DNA from: Lentzea kentuckyensis
GTDB lineage: Bacteria; Actinomycetota; Actinomycetes; Mycobacteriales; Pseudonocardiaceae
Direction: 5' to 3'
DNA length: 64,000 nucleotides
Assembly: GCF_002150765.1 (NCBI RefSeq)
Contig: NZ_MUYM01000033.1
Coordinates: 1-64,000 of the forward strand
Made by a program: the position numbers and the translations under genes. Numbering within the stretch: the stretch's first letter is position 1; every line of letters starts with the position of its first letter. Below the pieces are notes generated by a model. The model was given only the letters and a program-made list of their open reading frames with translations, searched no databases and was not told the origin of the DNA. Of this stretch, positions 44,243 to 53,134 are shown in pieces.

Positions 44243-46330
44243 ATGAGCAGCAATGAGGTCGTGCACCTGCACGACGACACCTCCAGCGTGGTGATCGACG
44301 TGAGGGGCACGGGGTTGCCCGTCGTCACGCACTGGGGGCGCACGCTCGGCGACGTCGGCCAGGACGCCCTGCGCACCCTGGCCGACGTGGTGACGGGAAC
44401 CGTCCCCAACAGCTCACCCGACCACCCGGTCGTGGTCGCGCTGCTGCCCGAGGCGGGCGCGGGCCACTCCGGCCGTCCTGGCCTGCGCGGGCACCGCGGC
44501 GGCGAGCACTTCGCGCCCGCGCTCGCGGTGACGTCGTCCTCGGCCGAGGACTCGGTCTTCCGTTACGTGGCCGAGGATCCGGCGGCCGAGCTGACCGTGA
44601 CCGGTGTGGTGGAACTGGCCTCGTCCGGGATGCTCCGGGTGCGGCACACCGTGCGCAACGACGGCTCGACGCCGTATGCGTTGGAGGGACTGGAAACCGC
44701 GCTGCCGGCGCCTGCCCACGCCACCGAACTGCTCGACTTCACGGGCCGGTGGGCTCGCGAACGTTCGCCGCAGCGGCACCCGTTCAACTACGGCTCCTGG
44801 GTCCGCGAGAACCGCCGCGGCCGCACCGGGCCCGACGCGACCATCGGGCTGCTCGCCGGGACGCCGGGGTTCTCGTTCCGCTCCGGTGAGGTGTGGGCGC
44901 TGCACGTCGCGTGGAGCGGCAACCACGTGACGTACGCGGAGAGCTTCCCCGACTCGACGCCCGTGCTGGGCGGCGGAGAGCTGTTGCTGCCGGGCGAGAT
45001 CGTGCTGGCGCCCGGCGAGACCTACGAGCAGCCGTGGCTGTACGCGGCCTACTCCGCTGAGGGCATCGACGGCATCAGCGCGGCTTTCCACCGTCAGCTG
45101 CGCGAGCGAACGCTCCGGCCTCGCCCGGTCGTGCTCAACACGTGGGAAGCTGTCTACTTCGACCACGACCTCGCGCGGCTGAAGTCGCTGGCCGACACCG
45201 CCGCCGCCATGGGCGTCGAACGGTTCGTGCTCGACGACGGCTGGTTCCGCCACCGTCGCGACGACACGGCGGGCCTCGGCGACTGGTACGTGGACGACAC
45301 CGTGTGGCCCGACGGCCTGACCCCGCTGATCGAGCACGTCCGTTCGCTCGGCATGGAGTTCGGGCTGTGGTTCGAGCCCGAGATGATCAACACGGACTCG
45401 GATCTGTACCGCGCCCACCCGGACTGGGTGCTCGGCCCCCGTTCCGGCGTGCTGCCGCCGTCGTGGCGCAACCAGCAGGTGCTGAACATCGCGCACCCCG
45501 AGGCTTACGCGTACATCCTCGACCGCGTCTCGTCCGTGTTGTCCGACAACGACATCGCGTTCGTGAAGTGGGACCACAACCGCGACCTGATCGGCTCGCG
45601 GGTGCACGACCAGACCGCCGCGTTCTACCGGCTGCTGGACGAACTGCGGCTGCGCCACCCGCACGTGGAGATCGAAAGTTGCTCGTCCGGCGGCTCCCGG
45701 ATCGACCTCGGCGTGCTGTCGCGCACCGACCGCGTGTGGACCTCCGACTGCAACGACGCCCTGGAACGCCAGCTGATCCAGCGGTGGACCGGCCTGTTCC
45801 TGCCGCCGGAACTGATGGGCGCGCACGTCGGCCCGACGCACTCGCACACCACGGGCCGCACGCACGACCTGTCGTTCCGGGTGGCGACGGCGTTGTTCGG
45901 GCACTTCGGCATCGAGTGGGACATCAACTCGGCGACCGAGGCCGAGCGCGGGGGTCTGCAGGCCGCGATCGAGTACTACAAGGACGTGCGTTCCTTGGTG
46001 CACAGCGGTGTCTCGGTGCGCTCCGACCACCCGGACCCGGCCGCCTGGGTGCACGGCGTGGTCGCGGCCGATCGGTCCGAGGCGCTGTTCTGCTACGCGC
46101 AGATCGCGACTTCGGTGCAGCACAAGCCGGTTCGGGTGCGCTTCCCCGGCCTCGATCCCGCACGCACGTACCAGCTGACGTTCGACGCGCCCGCCGGTCT
46201 GCCGAGGCTGATCGGGCGGGACGACAAGAAGTGGGAACCGGTCTCGTTGCCCGGCTCGGTGCTCGGTGACGTCGGGATCCAGCTCCCGGTGCTGGAACCG
46301 GAGCAGGCGATCCTCCTCCGCCTCCGCTAG
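44243..46330 (+). CDS. Alpha-galactosidase, GH36 family
   Basis: 695-residue intracellular glycosidase (no signal peptide). N-terminal beta-supersandwich to about residue 310, then the TIM barrel with WEAVYFDHD, RFVLDDGWF, the nucleophile Asp444 in FVKWDHNRD, the SCSSGGSRIDLG loop and the acid/base Asp502 in VWTSDCNDALERQ, followed by a C-terminal beta domain. Clears alpha-galactosides such as melibiose or raffinose. No transporter gene is beside it. Start ATG before SSNEVVHL; a GTG eight codons earlier lacks a better site. Confidence 0.94.
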   Translation: MSSNEVVHLHDDTSSVVIDVRGTGLPVVTHWGRTLGDVGQDALRTLADVVTGTVPNSSPDHPVVVALLPEAGAGHSGRPGLRGHRGGEHFAPALAVTSSSAEDSVFRYVAEDPAAELTVTGVVELASSGMLRVRHTVRNDGSTPYALEGLETALPAPAHATELLDFTGRWARERSPQRHPFNYGSWVRENRRGRTGPDATIGLLAGTPGFSFRSGEVWALHVAWSGNHVTYAESFPDSTPVLGGGELLLPGEIVLAPGETYEQPWLYAAYSAEGIDGISAAFHRQLRERTLRPRPVVLNTWEAVYFDHDLARLKSLADTAAAMGVERFVLDDGWFRHRRDDTAGLGDWYVDDTVWPDGLTPLIEHVRSLGMEFGLWFEPEMINTDSDLYRAHPDWVLGPRSGVLPPSWRNQQVLNIAHPEAYAYILDRVSSVLSDNDIAFVKWDHNRDLIGSRVHDQTAAFYRLLDELRLRHPHVEIESCSSGGSRIDLGVLSRTDRVWTSDCNDALERQLIQRWTGLFLPPELMGAHVGPTHSHTTGRTHDLSFRVATALFGHFGIEWDINSATEAERGGLQAAIEYYKDVRSLVHSGVSVRSDHPDPAAWVHGVVAADRSEALFCYAQIATSVQHKPVRVRFPGLDPARTYQLTFDAPAGLPRLIGRDDKKWEPVSLPGSVLGDVGIQLPVLEPEQAILLRLR

Positions 46331-46334
46331 AAAC

Positions 46335-46383
46335 GATGAAGGGACCCTTCATCCACCTGACGTGGAGGAAGGGTCCCTTCATC
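46335..46383. terminator. Bidirectional terminator, nested palindrome
   Basis: Between convergent genes, GATGAAGGGACCCTT (46335-46349) and AAGGGTCCCTTCATC (46369-46383) form a perfect 15-bp stem; the 19-base interior has a second small stem TCCAC-CTGAC-GTGGA. Each arm is also nearly palindromic by itself. Confidence 0.75.
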
Positions 46384-46389
46384 TCCCTC

Positions 46390-47547
46390 TTACCGGCCGG
46401 CGCGACTTCCGTCGGCCTTCGTAGCCCACCACTTGCCACCAACGCCCTGCCCGTTGGCGTCACCGCAGACCTTGTCACCTGAGAAGAGGTACTGCGGCGA
46501 TCCGGCAATGGTGAGCTGTTTCTTCCCGTCCCGCTCGATCGTCCCGACGAGCGAGGCATCCACGCCCTGCACCTGGAAACCCTCGCTGACGTAAGCGGGC
46601 GGCCATTGCACCGCGCACTCGCCGGAACAGTTGCTCGTGGGCGGGTCCGCGGAGTCGTTGTCGAACCGGTAGAGCGTCATGCCGTCGGAGTCGGTGGCGA
46701 TGACACCGAGGTCGGCGACGGTCGCGCTGGTGAGCGCGATGGCCTTGTTCTGCTGGGCTTTCTTGCCGTCGGTCGCCGTGGCGAACCACTTCGGCACCGT
46801 GACGCCCTTGGCCTCACCGGGTTTGGTGTCGTTCTTGAACGTGTACTGCGGCCAGTTCGCGACCGTGAGCTGCTTCTTGCCGTCCTTGCGGGTGACCGTG
46901 CCGAGCAGCTTCGGGTCGATGCCCTTCACCCGCGGTGTGTCGCCCTCCACGTACACCGGCGGCCAGGACTCGACACAGCCACCGTCGCAATTGGACACTG
47001 AGGGCTGCGCCGTGTCGCCGTCGAACCGGTAGAGCGTGAGGCCGGCGTTGTTGGTCAGCACGGCACCAAGGCCGGCGATGACTCCCGTGCGGGCGGCGAG
47101 CTGGGTGCGTTCGCCGCTCTTGCCGGTGGCGAACCACTTTCCCTGCAGGCCCTGCCCCTTGGTCTCACCGGGCTTGCCGTCCTTGGCGAACCGGTACTGC
47201 GGCATGCCGTCGACGGTCAGCTGACGGCTGCCGTCCTTGCGCACGATGCTGCCGACCTTGTCGACGCCCTCGACCGTGAAGTTCTCGTCCGCGACGGTGG
47301 CCGGAGGCCAGGCCGCCGCGCATTCACCGTCGCAAGTGGACTCGTTCGGCTTGTCATTGTCGAAGCGGTAGAGGGTGAAGCCCTTGACGTCGGTGACGAC
47401 CGGGCCGAGGTCGGCGATCTCGGCGATCTTCAGCGCCACAACGCTTTCCTGCTGCTGTTGCGCAACCGGCTTGCTCTCCGGCGTGCCCGTGCACGCGGTC
47501 AGCGAGACCAACCCCATCACGACGACCGCAACGCCCTTGCGGATCAT
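46390..47547 (-). CDS. Lipoprotein with three tandem Lipoprotein_15 repeats
   Basis: 385 residues with a lipoprotein signal (VVMGLVSLTAC, lipid-bearing Cys19), so it is anchored on the outer face of the membrane. Three about 115-residue repeats follow, each with LTLYRFDxD, a C-x3-C pair inside CxGxCxxxWPP, a GTVxRKDGKKQLTVxxxPQYxF core and a KWFAT end. Single-repeat forms are known as secreted repeat proteins of unknown function (PF03640); redox or haem roles have been suggested for the family but nothing here proves one. Upstream lies the FAD monooxygenase on the same strand. Confidence 0.88.
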   Translation of the reverse strand: MIRKGVAVVVMGLVSLTACTGTPESKPVAQQQQESVVALKIAEIADLGPVVTDVKGFTLYRFDNDKPNESTCDGECAAAWPPATVADENFTVEGVDKVGSIVRKDGSRQLTVDGMPQYRFAKDGKPGETKGQGLQGKWFATGKSGERTQLAARTGVIAGLGAVLTNNAGLTLYRFDGDTAQPSVSNCDGGCVESWPPVYVEGDTPRVKGIDPKLLGTVTRKDGKKQLTVANWPQYTFKNDTKPGEAKGVTVPKWFATATDGKKAQQNKAIALTSATVADLGVIATDSDGMTLYRFDNDSADPPTSNCSGECAVQWPPAYVSEGFQVQGVDASLVGTIERDGKKQLTIAGSPQYLFSGDKVCGDANGQGVGGKWWATKADGSRAGR

Positions 47548-47619
47548 CTTCAACCTCCTGGCTCGTGCCCTCCAACGCCCCACACACGCAGAGCGAGCCA
47601 GATCGGTTCAAACTGATTT

Positions 47620-48774
47620 TCAGAACATTGCGCGTTTCAGCGCGGGCACGGCGGCGGCCGTCCGGAGCACCGTGCGGAACAGCGTTCGCGAGACCGGGCT
47701 TCCCTCCGCGAACTGCCTGGCCGCGCGCAACGAGTCGCGCACCGCCGCGAAGCCGTAGTCGTACATCTCGGCCTCGTACCGTGCGATGGCGTCACCACCT
47801 TCGGCGATGCACCGCGCGAGCAGCTGTGCGTCCCGCAACGCGATGTTCGCCCCGATACCGCGCATCGGCGTCATCGCGTGGATGGCGTCACCGAGCAACG
47901 TGACGTTCGTGCTCTCCCATCGCTCGATGGGCTTCGACGACCTGATGCGCCACTGACTGATCGTGTCGGGATGTGACAACTCGACGACCCGGCGCAGGTC
48001 GGGGCTCCATCCGGCGATCCGTCGGAGCACCTCTGCCTGCAGCCCGTTGCGCACGTCGAGGTCGTTGGCCGCGTACCCCCACATCAGGTACGGGCGGACG
48101 TTGTCGAACAGCACGCCGTCGTCGTCCGAGTACCCCAGACCGTCGTGCGCCACCAGGAACATGCCGCACCTGCTGGTCGGGATGATCGAGTTGGCCCTGA
48201 TGAGCAGACTCCGCGGAATCCAGTCGTGTTCGTCGAGGAGGAGCTTCCCCGCGATCGCGGTGATCCCGACCTCTTCCGTGCCCGCGTGCGGCAGGTACTG
48301 CCGGCGGACGCGCGACCGGATGCCGTCCGCGCCGACGAGCACGTCGCACTCGGCGGTCGTGCCGTCCTCGAAGTGCAGCGTGATGCCTCTGCCGTTGTGT
48401 TCGTAGCGCTCGAACCGCTTGCCGAACTGCACGTCCAGCCCGTCGAGCAGCACCTGCCGAAGCGTGATCCGGCTGGCCGAGTAGTGCTTCTCCTCCTCCG
48501 GATCGAGCACGAGCAAAGGCTTGAGCTGTTCCGTTAAGAACCCAAATCCGTTGTCGCTCGATCCCGCGCTCTGCTCGAATCGAGCCCAGTTCGCCGCGGG
48601 CAGACACTCCCGCAGCGCAGCGGCACCGTGCGGGTTGATGTGCACCCGGTACCCCTGCAGGCGGTCCGTGCGCGAGAGCTCGCGCTCGTACACCGCCACG
48701 TCCACGCCGGCCTCGCGCAACCCGTGCGCCAGACACAGCCCGCCGATTCCCCCACCCACCACTGCGATTCTCAT
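47620..48774 (-). CDS. FAD-dependent monooxygenase (aromatic hydroxylase type)
   Basis: 384 residues of the PHBH/UbiH class: N-terminal FAD loop VVGGGIGGLCLAHGLREAG, the DG motif VLVGADGIRSRVRRQ and the GD motif VTLLGDAIHAMTPMRGIGAN. Such enzymes hydroxylate aromatic or polycyclic substrates, including tetracycline-type drugs. ATG 48774 begins the FAD strand. Divergent from a TetR regulator across a double operator, so it is most likely induced by its substrate or a drug. Confidence 0.92.
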   Translation of the reverse strand: MRIAVVGGGIGGLCLAHGLREAGVDVAVYERELSRTDRLQGYRVHINPHGAAALRECLPAANWARFEQSAGSSDNGFGFLTEQLKPLLVLDPEEEKHYSASRITLRQVLLDGLDVQFGKRFERYEHNGRGITLHFEDGTTAECDVLVGADGIRSRVRRQYLPHAGTEEVGITAIAGKLLLDEHDWIPRSLLIRANSIIPTSRCGMFLVAHDGLGYSDDDGVLFDNVRPYLMWGYAANDLDVRNGLQAEVLRRIAGWSPDLRRVVELSHPDTISQWRIRSSKPIERWESTNVTLLGDAIHAMTPMRGIGANIALRDAQLLARCIAEGGDAIARYEAEMYDYGFAAVRDSLRAARQFAEGSPVSRTLFRTVLRTAAAVPALKRAMF

Positions 48775-48783
48775 GCCGCCAAG

Positions 48784-48824
48784 TTTCAACCGTGCGGTTG
48801 ATTAAGTCAACCCGCTGGTTGAAA
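48784..48824. promoter_or_regulatory. Double TetR operator between monooxygenase and regulator
   Basis: TTTCAACCGTGCGGTTGA (48784-48801) and TCAACCCGCTGGTTGAAA (48807-48824) are inverted copies with 16 of 18 bases matching, five bases apart. Each arm is itself a CAACC...GGTTG palindrome, so two repressor dimers can bind side by side, covering both start regions. Confidence 0.75.
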
Positions 48825-48849
48825 ACAGCCCGTCGGCTACCGTGAGGCC

Positions 48850-49446
48850 GTGGATCAACGCCGCTCTCCCAGCGCTTCGGAACGCAAGCGCGACCCGGAA
48901 CGCACGCGGGCCCGCATCATCGAGGCAGCCGCGGCGGAGTTCGGCGCTCACGGCTACGCGGCGACGCGCACGACGGACATCGCGGCGCGGGCTGGCGTGA
49001 ACAAGCAGCTGATCTCGTACTACTTCGGCGGCAAAGAGGGCCTGTACAAGGAACTCGCGACGAGCTGGCACAGCTCCGCGGCCGAGATGGCGAGCCCCGA
49101 GCAGCCGCTGGACAAGGTGCTCGCGAGCTTCGTGGCGACCGCGCTCACCGATCAGGGCCGCCTGTGGGCGTGGTCGAACCTGGCAGGCGACAGCCCGCCC
49201 ACCGACGAGGCGTTCCTGCGCGCCCAGGTCGACCAGCTGCGGGAACGTCAGGCCGCCGGCGAAGTCCCCGCGGACCTGGACCCGGGCTTTCTGCTGCTGG
49301 CGTTGATGGCGGCGGCCGCGGCGCCGTTGACCCTGCGGCACACGGCGGGCCAGATCACCGGCGAGGACCCCGCCACGCCCGAGTTCGCCGAGAAGTACGC
49401 GGCCCAGCTGGCGTTGCTGGTGCGGCACCTGTCCGGCCAAACCTGA
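48850..49446 (+). CDS. TetR-family transcriptional regulator
   Basis: 198 residues: N-terminal helix-turn-helix (ARIIEAAAAEFGAHGYAATRTTDIAARAGVNKQLISYYFGGKEGLYKEL) and a variable ligand-binding C-terminal domain. GTG start, 26 bases after the operator pair; it should repress itself and the divergent monooxygenase. Confidence 0.92.
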   Translation: MDQRRSPSASERKRDPERTRARIIEAAAAEFGAHGYAATRTTDIAARAGVNKQLISYYFGGKEGLYKELATSWHSSAAEMASPEQPLDKVLASFVATALTDQGRLWAWSNLAGDSPPTDEAFLRAQVDQLRERQAAGEVPADLDPGFLLLALMAAAAAPLTLRHTAGQITGEDPATPEFAEKYAAQLALLVRHLSGQT

Positions 49447-49497
49447 TTTCTTTTCGTTTCAAAGTTCCTTTCGGTCCGAGCTCGCTACCTTGCGTCC

Positions 49498-50751
49498 ATG
49501 GACGAGATCAGGCTGTCCGTCACCGCGGCGAACGAGCTGTCGCCGACGGCGTCCGATGCGATCCAGAAGGCGCACGGAGAACTCGGCGAGCCGGCCGGGG
49601 ACGCCAAGTACACGGTGCATTTGGGCAAGGCCAAGGGTGTCATCGTCGGTGACAACGCGCGCCAGTGGAACACGTTCTGGGAACTCCCGAAGAGCGTGCG
49701 CCGGCTGCTGATCGTCCTGCTCGTCGCCGTGCTGGTGGTGGGCAGCACCTTCGTCGTCATCCGCTGGGTCGTCCCGATGTTCGCGCCCATCTACAAGACG
49801 ACGTTCCTGATCGACGCGGCCGATGGCGATCTGGCGAGCGTGGTCGGTGCGCTGACCACGGTCGTCGGCAACTCCGGCGAGCACGACTCCCAGGCGTTGC
49901 GCAGCTTCGGCGGCGACTGCGGTTCGGACGGCAACACCACGCAGCTCGTCGGGTTCGGCACCGGCAACCGGCAGGAGATCGCCGACGCCGCCCGCTCGGT
50001 GCGGCAGGGTGCGAAAGCCACGTTGCAGCGCGGAATCGTCGAGGCGGTCAGCGACTTCGCGACTCCGTTGGCGCTGAAGGCCAGGCAGGTCAACCGGATC
50101 ATCGTGGTGACCAGGCACGGCAAGGACGCGTGCGACCCCGACAGCGAGTTCGTCGAGTCGCAGATCCGCGACCGGGTCGCGGCGGCCGGCCTGACCATCG
50201 AGTTCCGGTTCATCGGCTACCAGGTCGACAAAGACGACAACGACCGGCTGACGGAGCTGGCCACGAAGCTCAAAACGCAGGAACCGACGTTCACGGACTC
50301 GCCGGAGCAACTGAAGCGTTTCCTCGCCTGGTTCACCACCATCGAGCCGGTGCTGCGATCCTCGCAGTCGGTCGTGAACGTGCTGAACCCGACCGTCGAG
50401 AAGCTCAACTCGACCACCGACGCGATCAAGAAGGGCCGGTTCGACCTCGCCGACGGCGCGCTGGCCGAGGCCAGGAGCGCCGTCGTCGACATCGAGATCG
50501 AGGACCTCGACGGCCGGACCAGCTCGGCGGACGCCGTCCGGTTGCGGGACATGGCGGTCCGGTTGCGCACGTTGCAGGCCGCGGTGATCGAGGCAGCGGA
50601 GAAGTTGCTCGACACGGCTCGTTCGGGGCGGAACCTGACGGAACCGCTCGCCGTCTACTCCAAGGCCGCCGACGCCTACAACGCCGTGGCGGGGGAGATG
50701 ACGGACGCGCTGACAAAGCTGCGCGCGCAGGGCCCAGGGGGAACAGGATGA
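49498..50751 (+). CDS. Membrane-anchored vWA-like protein with RHIM/BASS-like motif
   Basis: 417 residues. An N-terminal cytoplasmic tail of about 65 residues contains GVIVGDNARQWNTF (47-60), which fits the G-x-V-x-V-G-D-x-N-x-Q-x-N-x-F pattern of bacterial amyloid signalling (RHIM-like) motifs. A membrane helix follows (69-90), then an extracytoplasmic vWA-like domain (about 101-270) whose metal site is degenerate (DAADGD for DxSxS), and a helical domain (about 280-417). First gene of a three-gene operon; its stop overlaps the next ATG. Function unknown; signalling through amyloid templating is a hypothesis. Confidence 0.78.
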   Translation: MDEIRLSVTAANELSPTASDAIQKAHGELGEPAGDAKYTVHLGKAKGVIVGDNARQWNTFWELPKSVRRLLIVLLVAVLVVGSTFVVIRWVVPMFAPIYKTTFLIDAADGDLASVVGALTTVVGNSGEHDSQALRSFGGDCGSDGNTTQLVGFGTGNRQEIADAARSVRQGAKATLQRGIVEAVSDFATPLALKARQVNRIIVVTRHGKDACDPDSEFVESQIRDRVAAAGLTIEFRFIGYQVDKDDNDRLTELATKLKTQEPTFTDSPEQLKRFLAWFTTIEPVLRSSQSVVNVLNPTVEKLNSTTDAIKKGRFDLADGALAEARSAVVDIEIEDLDGRTSSADAVRLRDMAVRLRTLQAAVIEAAEKLLDTARSGRNLTEPLAVYSKAADAYNAVAGEMTDALTKLRAQGPGGTG

Positions 50752-51953
50752 AACGCTGGTTGCTGGTGGCGGGCGCCGTCGTACTGGTGCTGGGACTGGT
50801 GACCGGTGGGCTGTGGGTGTTCCTGACCCCGCAGCACCGCACGACATTCCTCGTCGACGCCTCGGAGTCCTCGGGAGACTTCCGCGAGGTGGCGGACGCG
50901 GTCGGGGCCGCGGCGTCGAACATGTCCGCCGACGACTCGCTGGCGCTGCGCCGGTTCGGTGGCGCCTGCGACTCCTCGAACACCTCCGAGCTGGTCACGC
51001 CGGGCACCGGGCAGGCGGCCAAGATCGGTGACGCGGCCCGCGCGATCTCCCCGAGCGGCAAGGCAACGCTGCTCAGCGGCATCCTCGCGGCGATCGACGA
51101 CTTCGCACGCACCTACCCGTTCCGCGGTTCCGCGACCAACCAGGTGGTGGTCGTCGCACGTGGCGGCGCCGACGCCTGCGGCAAGAGCGCCGACGAGGTC
51201 CGCGCGATCATCGGCGAGCACACCGCACGAGCGGGCGTGAAGATCGACTTCCGGTTCGTCGGCCACCGGCTGACCGCCGAGCAGGCCAAGGTCCTCACCC
51301 AGATCGCGGCAGCGTCCGACGCGCAGCCACCACGCCTCACCAAGACCTCGGACGAGCTCGTGACCACGATGAAGGAGGTGTCGGTCCCGTCCGAACTGGC
51401 GGTCAAGGAGGTGAAGACGTCTCCGTGCGACGCGGTGACGCCGGAGACGCTGATGGCCGCGCATCCGTTGGGAAGCAACGCACAGCACAAGGCGTACTAC
51501 TTCGACATCAACTGCCAGCAGGACCGCTACGTGTTCGCGAAGGCGCAGACGGAACCGCAGTACACGGACACCCTGTTCCTGGTGTTCGAGAGGAAGGACG
51601 AGTCCTGGCAGTACCTCACGTCGGGAACCGAACTGCCGTGCGGGTCGGTGCCGAAGGAGGTGTGGACGACGTGGAAGTTCCCGTGCATCTTCGAGCCCGT
51701 CGTCTGCCGTGACGGCGCGCTGAAGGTGACGGACCTGAACGGTGTCGGGTGTCCGGCGGCCATCGACATCGCGGACCGCTACAAGGCGGCGATCGACGGC
51801 CAGCAGGCAGCGGGCCAGGGCACGTTCTGGCGGTCCGGCGAGTGGTCTTGCTCCTGGCCGTACGAGGAAGGCCTGGCGCACTCCCAGGTCCCGCTGAAAT
51901 GCGTGCGCACGACCGACAACATGGTCGTTCAGCTGGGCGACTACCAGCGATGA
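50748..51953 (+). CDS. Membrane-anchored vWA-like protein, paralogue 1
   Basis: 401 residues: N-terminal membrane anchor (residues 4-26), then a vWA-like domain with an intact MIDAS-type DxSxS (FLVDASESSGDF) and Thr in GKATLLSGILAAIDDF, to about residue 210, and a cysteine-rich C-terminal domain (at least eight Cys, e.g. SPCDAVT, DINCQQD, ELPCGSV, FPCIFEPVVC, GVGCPAAIDIAD, WSCSW, KCVR) that fits an extracellular disulfide-bonded fold. ATGA overlaps at both ends. Close relative of the next gene at DNA level. Confidence 0.8.
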   Translation: MKRWLLVAGAVVLVLGLVTGGLWVFLTPQHRTTFLVDASESSGDFREVADAVGAAASNMSADDSLALRRFGGACDSSNTSELVTPGTGQAAKIGDAARAISPSGKATLLSGILAAIDDFARTYPFRGSATNQVVVVARGGADACGKSADEVRAIIGEHTARAGVKIDFRFVGHRLTAEQAKVLTQIAAASDAQPPRLTKTSDELVTTMKEVSVPSELAVKEVKTSPCDAVTPETLMAAHPLGSNAQHKAYYFDINCQQDRYVFAKAQTEPQYTDTLFLVFERKDESWQYLTSGTELPCGSVPKEVWTTWKFPCIFEPVVCRDGALKVTDLNGVGCPAAIDIADRYKAAIDGQQAAGQGTFWRSGEWSCSWPYEEGLAHSQVPLKCVRTTDNMVVQLGDYQR

Positions 51954-53125
51954 AACGCCGACTGCTGACCGGGATCGCGGTCGTCGTGACGCTCGGGCTG
52001 ATCGCCGGCGGCGTCATCGTGCACCTGACTCCCGACCACCGCACGCTGTTCCTGGTCGACGCCTCCGACTCGCCGGACTTCCGCGAGGTGGCGGACGCCG
52101 TCGGTGCCGCGGCCTCGAACATGCCGGGCGACGATTCGCTGGCGCTGCGGCGGTTCGGTGGCGAGTGCGACTCCTCGAACACCGCCGAGTTGGTCACGCC
52201 GGGCACCGGGCACGCAACCAAGATCGGCGACGCGGCGCGGTCGATCACCCCAGGCGGCAGGGCGACGTTGCTCAGCGGGATTCTCGCGGCGATCGACGAC
52301 TTCGCGCACGTCTACCCGTTCCGTGGCTCGGTGACGAATCGCGTGGTGGTGGTCGCCCGCAACGGCGCCGACGCGTGTGGCAAAAGCGCCGACGAGGTCC
52401 GCGCGATCATCAAGCAGCACACCGGCAAGGCGGGTGTGAAGATCGACTTTCGGTTCGTCGGCCACCGGTTGACGCCGGAGCAGGTCAAGGTCCTCACCGA
52501 CATCGCCGCCGCGTCCGACGCCCAGACCCCGCGCCTCACCAGGACTTCCGACGAACTCGTCACGACGATGAAGGAGGTCTCGGTTCCCGCCGACCTGGTG
52601 GCGCAGGAGGTGAAACCGCTCAAGGCCTGCGAGCTGGTGACCCTGGAGGGACTCGAAGCCGCGTATCCGTTCAAACCTCAGCGCTTGCTCGGTTTCAAGT
52701 GCTACCAAGATCGCTACCTGCTCGCCCACGCGGAGATCACGCATCCCAGCCTCGTCGTGCAACACCCCGAGGGAGTCCCTGTCCTCTTCGAATTCAGGGA
52801 TCAGGGGTGGCAGTACGTGGTGGCCACCCTGGAACCGCCTTGCGGCAAGGCGCCTCCTGAGGCGTGGAAACAATGGGGTGTGCGCTGCACACCCGACCCG
52901 GTCGTCTGCCGGGAAGGTCAGGACAAGGTGGTCGACATGACTGGAGTGGGCTGTCCTGCCGCCATCGACATCGCAGACCGCTACCTCGCGGCGATCAAGG
53001 CCCAGCAGACCCAGGATTCGATGCTGTGGTGGGACACCGGTGAGTGGGTCTGCTTGAGGTCCTCCCCTCTTCCGCTCCACTGCACGCGGTGGGCCGACAA
53101 CATGACCGTGTACATCGGCGGCTAG
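51950..53125 (+). CDS. Membrane-anchored vWA-like protein, paralogue 2
   Basis: 391 residues with the same plan as the preceding gene: anchor helix (residues 5-26), MIDAS-type FLVDASDSPDF, GGRATLLSGILAAIDDF, and a C-terminal domain with matching cysteines (KACELVT, FKCYQDRY, EPPCGKA, VRCTPDPVVC, GVGCPAAIDIAD, WVCLR, LHCTRW). The vWA halves are nearly identical while the C-terminal domains have diverged, as expected after duplication with relaxed or diversifying selection on the outer domain. Last gene of the operon. Confidence 0.8.
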   Translation: MKRRLLTGIAVVVTLGLIAGGVIVHLTPDHRTLFLVDASDSPDFREVADAVGAAASNMPGDDSLALRRFGGECDSSNTAELVTPGTGHATKIGDAARSITPGGRATLLSGILAAIDDFAHVYPFRGSVTNRVVVVARNGADACGKSADEVRAIIKQHTGKAGVKIDFRFVGHRLTPEQVKVLTDIAAASDAQTPRLTRTSDELVTTMKEVSVPADLVAQEVKPLKACELVTLEGLEAAYPFKPQRLLGFKCYQDRYLLAHAEITHPSLVVQHPEGVPVLFEFRDQGWQYVVATLEPPCGKAPPEAWKQWGVRCTPDPVVCREGQDKVVDMTGVGCPAAIDIADRYLAAIKAQQTQDSMLWWDTGEWVCLRSSPLPLHCTRWADNMTVYIGG

Positions 53126-53134
53126 CGAAGCTGG

